This document shows, one piece after another, positions 1 through 5,778 of a stretch of 26,955 bases of DNA. Position numbers and translations under genes: made by a program. The DNA lies in IMG/VR virus record IMGVR_UViG_3300028800_000278, positions 1-26,955 of that record; one strand, written 5' to 3'. How positions within the stretch are numbered: position 1 is the first letter of the stretch; each line of letters starts with the position of its first letter. The stretch is from a virus. The notes under the pieces were generated by a model. That model was not told the DNA's origin. It worked only from the letters and a program-made list of their open reading frames with translations, and did no database searches.

Positions 1-1250
1 CCTTGCAACTTTCGCACAAATCCCGCGCGCTCCCCGTATAGATGCCCCAGGAACCCAACCCCGTAGCGCTTCGACACTTCCGGCATAGGGCGAAACACTT
101 CCGTATCAACCCCGAAAGGCAACCAAAAGCCGCGCCAGCGAATAGCGTCCTGCAATGCCGGATAGAAAGAATAAGCGCCGCCGGCGCGCGCCATAGCATC
201 ATAACGGGGAGAAAATTCCTCATCGGCCCGCCCGGCAGACTCTACGTGCCAAAGCGCTACCGGGCAAGCGAGCCCCTTCCACCAGTCCGCCGAAATTCTA
301 TCCGAAGCAAGAGCGATTGCCAGGTCTAATTTCTCGCCCTTCAATTGCTCTATCGCGCCGCGCGATTCGGGCAAGCTTGGACCGTAATCCCGATCAGGAA
401 CGGGTACGCTTAAGACGTCGTATCCCATGCGCCGCAAGACCGCCGCCGCCCCGAAAGAATGATTCCAGGAAATCCACTCGTTCGAACAGAAAATGCAAGC
501 GATACGCTTTGCCCCTACGGGCAAAGCTACGGGGGCTTGCTTCGGGCTCTCAACCGCAACGGAAGTTGCCGTAAGGTCGGAGAGAAACCCGGCGGGTAGG
601 CTTTCGCGGGGCATTTTCCGCCAGGGAGGGTCGGTATACCGGAATTGCCAAGTATTACCACCATGCCGGCGCGCGACCATCATATCCCGCCCGCTCTCCG
701 CCGCGACAAAATCCCGGCCCCGGCTTGCCGCCTCGCGCAAAAAGCGCGAGTCTTCCCCCTGCTTAAGCTCTTCGTGGTAAGGGTGTCTTTCCCACCAGGT
801 TCTATGAAAAAGAAACGAAGTCCCGCAAAGGTTTTGCCCCGGAATATTGGGAGCGTCAAACCAGTAAGCAGAACCGTCCCGCATATCCCAAAACCAAAGG
901 GAAGAATACCCGGTAAGCGTTGCCCCCGAAGACCGTAACCGCCTCACCTGGTCTTCGATTCGCCCCGAAGCCGACCAATCGTCGTCGTCCCATACGCAAA
1001 TAAACTGCCCCTTCGCTTCCCGGCAAGCGGTATTATGCTTTTTTCCAATCAGGCATTTCTCCGGCAAGCGAATATAGCGGATTCGCTCGTCTCGGATAAG
1101 TTCCGGGCTTAGCGGTTGCTCGCCGTCGTCGACCACGATCAATTCCCGAGCCGCATAGGTTTGATTGAGAAAAGCGCGCAAAGCGAGCGGGGCTAAATCC
1201 GGCCTATCCGCCGTCGCCATAATACAGGTTACAAGACCGTCAACGCCCAT
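1..1250 (-). CDS. Two-domain glycosyltransferase (GT2 + CgeB-like GT-B), 3' end cut by window edge
   Basis: The frame opens at ATG 1250 after a strong ribosome site (GTGAGGGGGG) and is still open at base 1, giving at least 416 residues. Residues 1-100 are a GT-A family 2 glycosyltransferase: a nucleotide-sugar binding start (VTCIMATADRPD), LIVVDDG near 38-43, and WDDDDW near 87-92 carrying the metal-binding aspartates. From about residue 242 a second domain begins. It includes PFGVDTEVFRP (about 379-389) and VGFLGHLYGERA, the signature of CgeB-like GT-B transferases. The protein probably transfers two sugars or builds a disaccharide; the acceptor is unknown. The first ~215 residues are clearly paralogous to the glycosyltransferase at 12695-13396 (shared DDDDW, MMVAR..H..NTW and PR..LPA.F..D blocks). 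Its start overlaps the end of the small gene 1240-1383. The GT2 and GT-B calls are confident; the target (virion protein, DNA or host surface) is inference. Confidence 0.88.
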   Translation of the reverse strand, partial: MGVDGLVTCIMATADRPDLAPLALRAFLNQTYAARELIVVDDGEQPLSPELIRDERIRYIRLPEKCLIGKKHNTACREAKGQFICVWDDDDWSASGRIEDQVRRLRSSGATLTGYSSLWFWDMRDGSAYWFDAPNIPGQNLCGTSFLFHRTWWERHPYHEELKQGEDSRFLREAASRGRDFVAAESGRDMMVARRHGGNTWQFRYTDPPWRKMPRESLPAGFLSDLTATSVAVESPKQAPVALPVGAKRIACIFCSNEWISWNHSFGAAAVLRRMGYDVLSVPVPDRDYGPSLPESRGAIEQLKGEKLDLAIALASDRISADWWKGLACPVALWHVESAGRADEEFSPRYDAMARAGGAYSFYPALQDAIRWRGFWLPFGVDTEVFRPMPEVSKRYGVGFLGHLYGERAGFVRKLQ

Positions 1251-1383
1251 AAGCCCCCCTCACCTTTCCAACCCGGAGCCCGATACTCCGGGTTGCCGCT
1301 TCCCAGCCGTCTAAAACGTCCCAGGTACATAAGCCCTCGTCAATCGCTACGCCGTCAATAATGCTGTCTTGCCGCCGCCGCAT
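1240..1383 (-). CDS. Small hypothetical protein (47 aa)
   Basis: I do not recognise this family. The frame fits exactly in the gap between two well-supported genes. Its ATG (1383) lies 10 bases after the stop of the metallophosphoesterase, and its TGA overlaps the start of the glycosyltransferase by 11 bases. This suggests translational coupling, because no strong ribosome site precedes it. The product starts with basic MRRRQ and continues with an acidic, tryptophan-containing middle (CTWDVLDGWEAATRS) and a basic tail. It has no membrane segment or cysteine pair. The frame extends upstream to another ATG at 1437, but that start has no ribosome site and would overlap the preceding gene by 44 bases, so I chose 1383. 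It could still be chance open reading, since the tight spacing is the main support. Confidence 0.55.
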   Translation of the reverse strand: MRRRQDSIIDGVAIDEGLCTWDVLDGWEAATRSIGLRVGKVRGAYGR

Positions 1384-1393
1384 ATCGCCGCGC

Positions 1394-2392
1394 TTACCAA
1401 CGTGGGTATTTCTCACCTTGATAAAACCCCTTGTCATAATACCGGAAGAATTCCGGCGCGATTCGCGCGATATGTCCGTCGGGGGCTTGCGTTATTTTGA
1501 CAAGCCAGCCGCCGACGTGGGCTTGAAGCTTTTGCTTTCGCATGAACGGGGTTTGATCTTGCGTGCATCCCATTTGAACGCAAAGCACTTCGCGCGGGAA
1601 ACAAAAGTCTGCCTTGTGGTAGTGGCCCAGGAGCAAGAGCGCGGGCTTCTCGCCACCTTGGAAACTCTCAACAATCTTTTGCGGAGCGTAGGAAATCGCA
1701 TAGGCGGAGCCGCCGCCTGGGTGCATAACCTTAATCCAGGTCTCGCCCTTCGGAGCCGGCAAGAGAATATCCGCCTCAAGGTACCCGAGATAATGCAAGT
1801 CGCGCCGGCCCGCCCGGTTGAATTCGTCTTGCATGACCTGGCCGATATTCAAGCCTTCGCGCTGAGCGTACCAGCCCTCGTGGTCATCGCCCGCGATAAA
1901 ATGCGTAGTGATACCCTTGCGCTTCGGGTAGTCGCGCGCCGCAACCTTGCATTGCGCCGTCAAGCCGGAAGCGCCGGGAATAAGGTCAAACTTGTTAAAG
2001 CGACACTCTCCGTCAATCAGGTTTCCGCCGTGATAGACGTCCCGGATACCTTCCGACGCGAACAGGTCATAGAGCGAATTCAGAACGTCAAGGCGCGCGT
2101 ACTTCGACCCCAGGTGAGAGTCCGCCACCGCTCCGAACCTGTAAACCTCGCCCGAAATCCGCGCCGGGTCAATCTTGAGCAACCCGCCCGGTCTCATATC
2201 GCGAAGGATTTCCGCCCGCCCGTCTTCCGAGACTTCGCAATTAAACCCGCGCTTTTTTAGCTCTTTGATTGCGCTTTGCAGTTGCCCGACGCCCCGGTCT
2301 AACTTTGTGGAGAGTTCGCGCAAGCTTGCCGGCCCCGCTCCCAGCGAGCGCTTGAGCCTTCCTAGAAATTTCTCGTTGTCTCGTTTCGTCAT
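1394..2392 (-). CDS. Winged-helix / calcineurin-like metallophosphoesterase
   Basis: 332 residues from ATG 2392, chosen because AAAGGGAAGGG precedes it; the open frame further upstream (to 2488) reads as noise. Residues 1-65 look like a winged helix-turn-helix (LRELSTKLDRGVGQLQSAIKE followed by a short wing). Residues 83-330 carry metallophosphoesterase motifs: D91-S-H93, G-N-L-I-D at 123-127, DDHE at 169-172, H224 and GHYH at 256-259. Canonical proteins have GDxxD and GNH(D/E), so here an Asp/Asn pair appears swapped between motifs. Such enzymes hydrolyse phosphomono- or diesters (nucleotides or DNA ends); the HTH suggests DNA binding. The gene follows the MazZ-like gene with a 152-base overlap and precedes a small unknown. 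Family call confident, substrate unknown. Confidence 0.85.
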   Translation of the reverse strand: MTKRDNEKFLGRLKRSLGAGPASLRELSTKLDRGVGQLQSAIKELKKRGFNCEVSEDGRAEILRDMRPGGLLKIDPARISGEVYRFGAVADSHLGSKYARLDVLNSLYDLFASEGIRDVYHGGNLIDGECRFNKFDLIPGASGLTAQCKVAARDYPKRKGITTHFIAGDDHEGWYAQREGLNIGQVMQDEFNRAGRRDLHYLGYLEADILLPAPKGETWIKVMHPGGGSAYAISYAPQKIVESFQGGEKPALLLLGHYHKADFCFPREVLCVQMGCTQDQTPFMRKQKLQAHVGGWLVKITQAPDGHIARIAPEFFRYYDKGFYQGEKYPRW

Positions 2393-2789
2393 TCCCTTCC
2401 CTTTCTTTTCGGCAAGCCCGCAAAAACACAGTAAGAGCGTCGTCGCCCTCGTCTTTTTGATAGGCGCGCCGCTCGCGCAAAAGTTCAAACAGATAGCCGG
2501 AAGCGTTGAATATCACCGCGCAAAGCGCGTCCTCGATAGGTTCCCGGCCCACTAACCCCCGATGGGCAAGCCACCAGTCGAAAACGTGACGCAACCCCGA
2601 CTTGATATAAGCGCCCTTCGGTATTCCCTTTTGCCAGTTATCCGACTCGCGAACCTTGCCGTCCGCCTGGACGCGATTCCGGTTCATGTATTCGGCATAA
2701 CGAGCCATTACCGCCGGAGAAAGAAAACCCTCATAATCGGGCTTCGTTGCGTCATTGTCGCGCGTAGCGCCGGTTTTGAATTGCCGCAC
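2241..2789 (-). CDS. dATP/dGTP diphosphohydrolase-like protein (MazZ type)
   Basis: 182 residues from GTG 2789, which has GGAAAGGAA just upstream; no ATG fits. Residues 1-115 match the dATP/dGTP diphosphohydrolase N-terminal family as I remember it: FKTGATRDND near the start, DYEGFLSP, RYAEYMNRNR, SDNWQKGIPK, a helix ending HVFDWW, and IEDALCAVIFNASGYLFELL. In cyanophage S-2L and Acinetobacter phage SH-Ab 15497, MazZ of this broad group converts dGTP (and dATP) to the monophosphate, feeding 2-aminoadenine synthesis. Related proteins also occur in phages with ordinary DNA. The tail beyond residue 130 is basic and low in order, and it overlaps the winged-helix start of the next gene by 152 bases. 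The start overlaps the deoxyribosyltransferase-like gene by 38 bases, so the three genes form one nucleotide-metabolism unit. Confidence 0.8.
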   Translation of the reverse strand: MRQFKTGATRDNDATKPDYEGFLSPAVMARYAEYMNRNRVQADGKVRESDNWQKGIPKGAYIKSGLRHVFDWWLAHRGLVGREPIEDALCAVIFNASGYLFELLRERRAYQKDEGDDALTVFLRACRKEREGNDETRQREISRKAQALAGSGAGKLARTLHKVRPGRRATAKRNQRAKKARV

Positions 2790-3195
2790 GGTTGTTCCTT
2801 TCCAGCCAAGCGCACGCCGGCCCCCAAGAATCGAAACGCCGGAGACCCGGCAGATAATGGAAAATATGTTGCCTCGGCCCGACTACCGCCAGAGTCTTAC
2901 ACAACCCCCAGGCTATGCCGTTTTCAACGCAATGCCCGCCGCGCGTAAATTTCACGTCGGGTTCAAACGTAAATAAAACAAAGTGTGTCGCCGCCGTGAG
3001 TTCACGGACGTCTCGCTTGGCAGTTTTCCTACAAAAGCTTTCGGAAACCGCCTTCATGCAGACATTCGGAGCGAAGCTTTCCCGGAACCAGGTTGACGTT
3101 ACCTTAATGCCGAGCGCTTCCAGTTCGCGCGCCGCCGCCGCAATTTCAACCTTGCGCGAGTAATGACCCGCGAGATAAACGCGAATACCTATCAT
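2752..3195 (-). CDS. Nucleoside 2-deoxyribosyltransferase-like protein
   Basis: 147 residues from ATG 3195, preceded by GAGGGGGAG. The fold is a small Rossmann-like one: IRVYLAGHYSRK at the start, LEALGIKVTSTWF, then RDVRELTAATHFVLFT and GGHCVENGIAWGL with a glutamate (E in VENG) in the place of the family's catalytic Glu, then TLAVVG. Members exchange or hydrolyse the base of deoxynucleosides or deoxynucleotides. Phage members are thought to supply nucleotide precursors or remodel unusual ones. The start overlaps the stop of the upstream small membrane gene (ATGA) and the end overlaps the MazZ-like gene by 38 bases. It therefore joins the lysis genes to the nucleotide module in one transcript. 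The broader annotation 'DUF4406-like' is also possible. Confidence 0.72.
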   Translation of the reverse strand: MIGIRVYLAGHYSRKVEIAAAARELEALGIKVTSTWFRESFAPNVCMKAVSESFCRKTAKRDVRELTAATHFVLFTFEPDVKFTRGGHCVENGIAWGLCKTLAVVGPRQHIFHYLPGLRRFDSWGPACAWLERNNRAAIQNRRYARQ

Positions 3196-3443
3196 TGCTC
3201 CCCCTCTTTCCTTTCTGCGAATTTCTCCGCCGCCTCTCCCAGCTTGCCGCAACCGTACACGCTTGAGATAAAGACCGCTTGCCCGATAAGCGCGTCCCGA
3301 GACAAGCCCGCCGCAACCCCGCGCGCCCTAAGAACGGAATAAACGTCAAGCGCCAGGAAGACTAGGACCGCGAGCCCGGAAGCCGCGCGCGCGTAACTTG
3401 CAAGCGGGTCATTCGACATTACCCGTTTGAGCCATGCCAGCAT
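3192..3443 (-). CDS. Small membrane protein, possible holin (83 aa)
   Basis: 83 residues from ATG 3443, with AAGGGGGC upstream. The N-terminus is short and amphipathic. A clear membrane segment follows at residues 23-40 (GLAVLVFLALDVYSVLR), with a weaker hydrophobic stretch at 52-68 (LIGQAVFISSVYGCGKLG), and the tail is highly charged (EKFAERKEGEQ). Two segments and a charged end fit a class II holin, but no family signature is visible. The start shares a base with the previous stop (TAATG) and the stop overlaps the next start (ATGA), so translation is coupled on both sides. Function is inferred from location downstream of the endolysin. Confidence 0.68.
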   Translation of the reverse strand: MLAWLKRVMSNDPLASYARAASGLAVLVFLALDVYSVLRARGVAAGLSRDALIGQAVFISSVYGCGKLGEAAEKFAERKEGEQ

Positions 3444-3619
3444 TATTTGAGCCCCCTTGAAGTCTTCACCAGGAAATCAATTTCCCAGGCTTGTTCTTTG
3501 ATAATTTGACTTTGGGTGTAAATCTGAGCCGACGCGAGCGCGAGCGCGACTAAAAGTAGAATGGCAAACTTCCGGCTCTTCCAGTCGCGCACATAGAAAA
3601 ACTCTAGCGCCTCCCTCAT
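3443..3619 (-). CDS. Small single-pass membrane protein (58 aa)
   Basis: 58 residues from ATG 3619, preceded by GGGGGCGGAT. The frame continues upstream, but the sequence there is the shadow of another gene (3616-3771). Residues 1-17 are mixed and charged (MREALEFFYVRDWKSRK), 18-33 form a membrane segment (FAILLLVALALASAQI), and the rest is a short polar, partly acidic tail. The start overlaps the preceding stop (ATGA), and the stop overlaps the following start (TAATG). The order, size and topology suit an accessory lysis protein or a short spanin-like piece, but no lipobox or family motif is visible, so the role is inference. Confidence 0.65.
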   Translation of the reverse strand: MREALEFFYVRDWKSRKFAILLLVALALASAQIYTQSQIIKEQAWEIDFLVKTSRGLK

Positions 3620-3771
3620 AATCCGCCCCCGAGTGGCGCGAGAACCGCGCGCAAGATTAGACCCAACATGTCCCCGACCCCAGCCGCCGCCGCGAGCATG
3701 AAGGCCGGCCAGGCCAGAAACGAGAGCAACGCCGATACTCCGACACAAGCCCACAAGAGCCAGGACCGCAT
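3616..3771 (-). CDS. Very small hydrophobic membrane protein (51 aa), possible holin
   Basis: I read this gene directly from the minus strand. ATG is at 3771, with GGAGGG five bases upstream, and TGA is at 3616-3618, overlapping the next ATG (ATGA). The product is almost entirely hydrophobic: a first segment WLLWACVGVSALLSFLAW and a second LGLILRAVLAPLGGGL, joined by an alanine/glycine-rich turn with one Asp. With two short membrane helices and hardly any charge it could be a holin or pinholin-like protein; no family is recognised. The overlap chain with the two genes that follow supports reality, because the alternative frames in this stretch read as noise. Confidence 0.6.
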   Translation of the reverse strand: MRSWLLWACVGVSALLSFLAWPAFMLAAAAGVGDMLGLILRAVLAPLGGGL

Positions 3772-3808
3772 AGGAGCCCTCCGGCTATCTCAGATTGGAA
3801 ATTTGAAA

Positions 3809-4561
3809 TTAGAGAAAATGCGCGAGAACCGTAAGCGCGCCGGAAAGGAATCCGCCCGCCGCCCATCGGAATTTAGAGCGCGCCGCGTCCCGCTTAACCT
3901 TCGTCACTTCGGCTTGAAGGGCTTGCTTGTCCAACTTGCAAGCCGCGTTGTCGGACGCGTGCGCCGCTTGCTCCGACCCGAGCGCCGCCGCGTTGTTGCC
4001 GGCTATGGCTTGCTCTTTCGAAACCTGCGCCGCCAGGTCTTGCTTGTCCCGCGTCAAAGTCTGAACAGCCTCAAGCGCGATAAGCGACTTCTGAGCCAGG
4101 GGCAAGGTCGCGATAAAGCCGCCCGCCGGAGTTAGAACCGGAGCCGGCTCGCCCGCCGCCGCCCCCCACTTTGTAGCAAGTTCGGACGGGGGCAAGCTGA
4201 TAACCGTTTGCTTCTCGCGCTCAAGCGCCGCGTCCCGCGCCGCCATAGCTTGAGCGAGCCCGCCGATCTGAGCCTGTAAGCCCCGGTTTTGCTCCGCCAG
4301 GTTCGCGATTTCACGCGCCGTTTCCTGCTGTACCGCCTGGTTCGCGCTGTCGCCGGCCCGCGCCTTTTGCTCCGCGAGCGCCGCCCGCGAGTCCGCCCGC
4401 TCCGCCCGGATTGAATCATAAAGATAGACGCAACCTAAGAGCGATACGAAGCAAGCCACAATCAAAACCAGGTGACTTGCCCCGAACGCGAGAAGCTTTT
4501 TCTCTTCGGCTTTCGCCGCCGCCGCTAAATCGGAAGCCGCTAAAATCGATACGGAAGCCAT
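3809..4561 (-). CDS. Membrane-anchored coiled-coil protein in lysis cassette
   Basis: 250 residues from ATG 4561, with GAGGG upstream; an in-frame extension upstream has no ribosome site and odd composition. Residues 31-49 form a membrane segment (LVLIVACFVSLLGCVYLY). Residues 52-110 are a long heptad-like helix rich in Ala, Glu, Gln and Arg, then comes a Pro/Gly region (about 125-150), a second helix (about 155-225), and a hydrophobic C-terminus (GGFLSGALTVLAHFL). It follows the endolysin and precedes the small membrane proteins. The layout resembles an inner-membrane spanin or another lysis or envelope structural protein, but two membrane segments flanking the coil is atypical of i-spanins. 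No named family recognised. Confidence 0.72.
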   Translation of the reverse strand: MASVSILAASDLAAAAKAEEKKLLAFGASHLVLIVACFVSLLGCVYLYDSIRAERADSRAALAEQKARAGDSANQAVQQETAREIANLAEQNRGLQAQIGGLAQAMAARDAALEREKQTVISLPPSELATKWGAAAGEPAPVLTPAGGFIATLPLAQKSLIALEAVQTLTRDKQDLAAQVSKEQAIAGNNAAALGSEQAAHASDNAACKLDKQALQAEVTKVKRDAARSKFRWAAGGFLSGALTVLAHFL

Positions 4562-4883
4562 AATTTTACCCTCTTTTCTTGCGTCCTTTTCCTTCCCCGC
4601 GCATCCACGACGCGTGGGGGTCTCTATGACACAACCACATTGCGACATTTGCACAAGCTGTAAGTACTACCTTATGTCGACGGGGTACACCGCCGCGCTC
4701 AAGAGCGCAAAGAAAACCGGGGTAGCCGCCGCGCTCTTCGCCGCCACAAGCGGAGCGCTTGTTACCGCCGTCCTGTTTTGGGTCTTTCGCCGGCACCTGT
4801 GCGGGTAAGGCTGAAAACTAGCCGAAATTTCGCGCACGTCGGGGTCGCGCCGCGCCGTTCGGGGGTAACGCAGTACGATTGCC
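4562..4883. other. Gene-poor stretch between endolysin and coiled-coil gene
   Basis: This 322-base stretch has no convincing minus-strand gene. The best minus frames (4566-4796 and 4667-4897) have Arg/Gly-rich, unordered products. The only frame with plausible protein character is on the plus strand (4626-4808, listed separately). Bases 4620-4680 are noticeably richer in A and T than the surroundings, which could mark a regulatory region or transferred DNA. I see no good promoter pair and no strong hairpin. Confidence 0.5.
4626..4808 (+). CDS. Possible small plus-strand membrane protein with Cys cluster (60 aa)
   Basis: This is the only plus-strand frame in the window with credible protein features. 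From ATG 4626 (GGGGG six to ten bases upstream; an in-frame GTG lies at 4614) it encodes 60 residues. A polar start holds three cysteines in C-x2-C-x2-C spacing (HCDICTSCKYY), then a basic linker, then one membrane segment (VAAALFAATSGALVTAVLFWVF), ending in RRHLCG. Third codon positions are about 72 % G or C. It lies opposite the operon, in the gene-poor gap after the endolysin. A minus-strand frame over the same bases also looks partly hydrophobic because GCC/GGC codons mirror each other, so chance is a real alternative. Confidence 0.35.
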   Translation: MTQPHCDICTSCKYYLMSTGYTAALKSAKKTGVAAALFAATSGALVTAVLFWVFRRHLCG

Positions 4884-5411
4884 CTACCCCTCCGCATAAA
4901 TCCTCATGCGGGCCAAACCCTTGCTAACATACCCCTCGTCAAAGGTCTTTCCGTTCGGCCCGCCGGTATTCCAGCATCGCAAGAGCGCCTCGGGGTTCGC
5001 CGCCGGGTCAAGCCCCCACTTGCGCGCGAATTCCGAGAGCATGAGAACGGTTAAAGGCATAGACACCGCCGGGTTGCCCAAAGCGAGATAGTCAACCTTG
5101 TGGCATACCGCGTTGTATCCCATAATCTGAGTTGCCCCCCAGCTTGACGCCAAACCGCGCAAGGCTTCGTCACCGAGCCCGGCCAGGTCCGCTTTCGTTA
5201 TAGAGCCGTACCGGGGAGCCGTTCCCACTTGAACCCGCACCAGGTCCGCGTACACTTTCGGCTCAAATCGCCGCGCGTCGTCTCGCCCGCCGCTTTCGTT
5301 CGCGACTAGAGCCCCCACAAGCGCCTCGGGTATGCAGGTATCTTTCACCGCATCCCGGATAAATGCCCCCCACTCAAGCCGTATTTTCGCCACCATTTCA
5401 AGTTCGCGCAT
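4884..5411 (-). CDS. Endolysin, lysozyme/transglycosylase-like fold
   Basis: 175 residues from ATG 5411, preceded by GAGGGGGGAG. The sequence has lysozyme-fold (SLT/muramidase-like) landmarks: IPEALVGALVANESGGR with the likely catalytic Glu39, a middle SSWGATQIMGYNAV (about 88-101) matching the conserved G-x-x-Q-I motif, and LLRCWNTGG (about 144-152) in the position of the family's Y/W-N-x-G motif. The enzyme would cut the glycan strands of peptidoglycan at lysis. No signal peptide is seen, so export must depend on a holin. Upstream (12 bases) is the coiled-coil/anchor protein 5424-5735, and downstream are the small membrane proteins. The alternative is a virion-associated transglycosylase, but its position after the fibre favours an endolysin. 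Confidence 0.8.
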   Translation of the reverse strand: MRELEMVAKIRLEWGAFIRDAVKDTCIPEALVGALVANESGGRDDARRFEPKVYADLVRVQVGTAPRYGSITKADLAGLGDEALRGLASSWGATQIMGYNAVCHKVDYLALGNPAVSMPLTVLMLSEFARKWGLDPAANPEALLRCWNTGGPNGKTFDEGYVSKGLARMRIYAEG

Positions 5412-5423
5412 AACTCCCCCCTC

Positions 5424-5735
5424 TTAAAGCCAGTGAAAGAAATGTTTCAGAAAAGCGAGGATCATTGCCGCCGCCACCACCGCTCCCGCCGCTCGAATAA
5501 CGGTCAATATCGCGCCTAGCCACGCCGCCCGCTTGCGAACGTCCTCAAGGGCTTGAACGCGCTCCGCCAACTCTTCCCGCGCCGCGCGCTCGTTCTGGCA
5601 TCGGCCCGGTTGCCCATTGCCGTCGAATTTCTTGCACCACTTATCAAAGTTCTTTCCCAGGTCTTTGACCCCTTGTTCAAGCGCTCCGAAGCGCGAGCTA
5701 AGGTCATAGAGCAAGTTTTGTTCTTCGTTTGACAT
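5424..5735 (-). CDS. Coiled-coil protein with C-terminal membrane anchor, holin-like
   Basis: 103 residues from ATG 5735, with AAAGGT about nine bases upstream. Residues 1-70 are charged and helical, with leucine/valine spacing typical of a coiled coil (LSSRFGALEQGVKDLGKNF; LAERVQALEDVRKR) and two cysteines. Residues 72-98 are one strong membrane segment (LGAILTVIRAAGAVVAAAMIL...) followed by KHFFHWL. This layout, soluble coil first and anchor last, is common in phage proteins sitting just before the endolysin and annotated as holin-like or tail-proximal membrane proteins. It probably forms or regulates the lysis hole; no exact family can be named. Confidence 0.72.
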   Translation of the reverse strand: MSNEEQNLLYDLSSRFGALEQGVKDLGKNFDKWCKKFDGNGQPGRCQNERAAREELAERVQALEDVRKRAAWLGAILTVIRAAGAVVAAAMILAFLKHFFHWL

Positions 5736-5778
5736 TCGAAAATACCTTTAAGAGAATTTCGTACAGGAAGGAACCGGC

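Noticed and set aside
1361-2260. 299-residue plus-strand open frame opposite the metallophosphoesterase
   Set aside because: It is the mirror of a strongly supported minus-strand gene with catalytic motifs; the product is Arg/Leu/Val-rich without any domain pattern.
1394-3195. Claim that this is a 2-aminoadenine (Z-genome) phage
   Set aside because: Only a MazZ-like gene is in the window; PurZ and DatZ are not, and MazZ-like proteins also occur without Z-DNA. Kept only as a lead.
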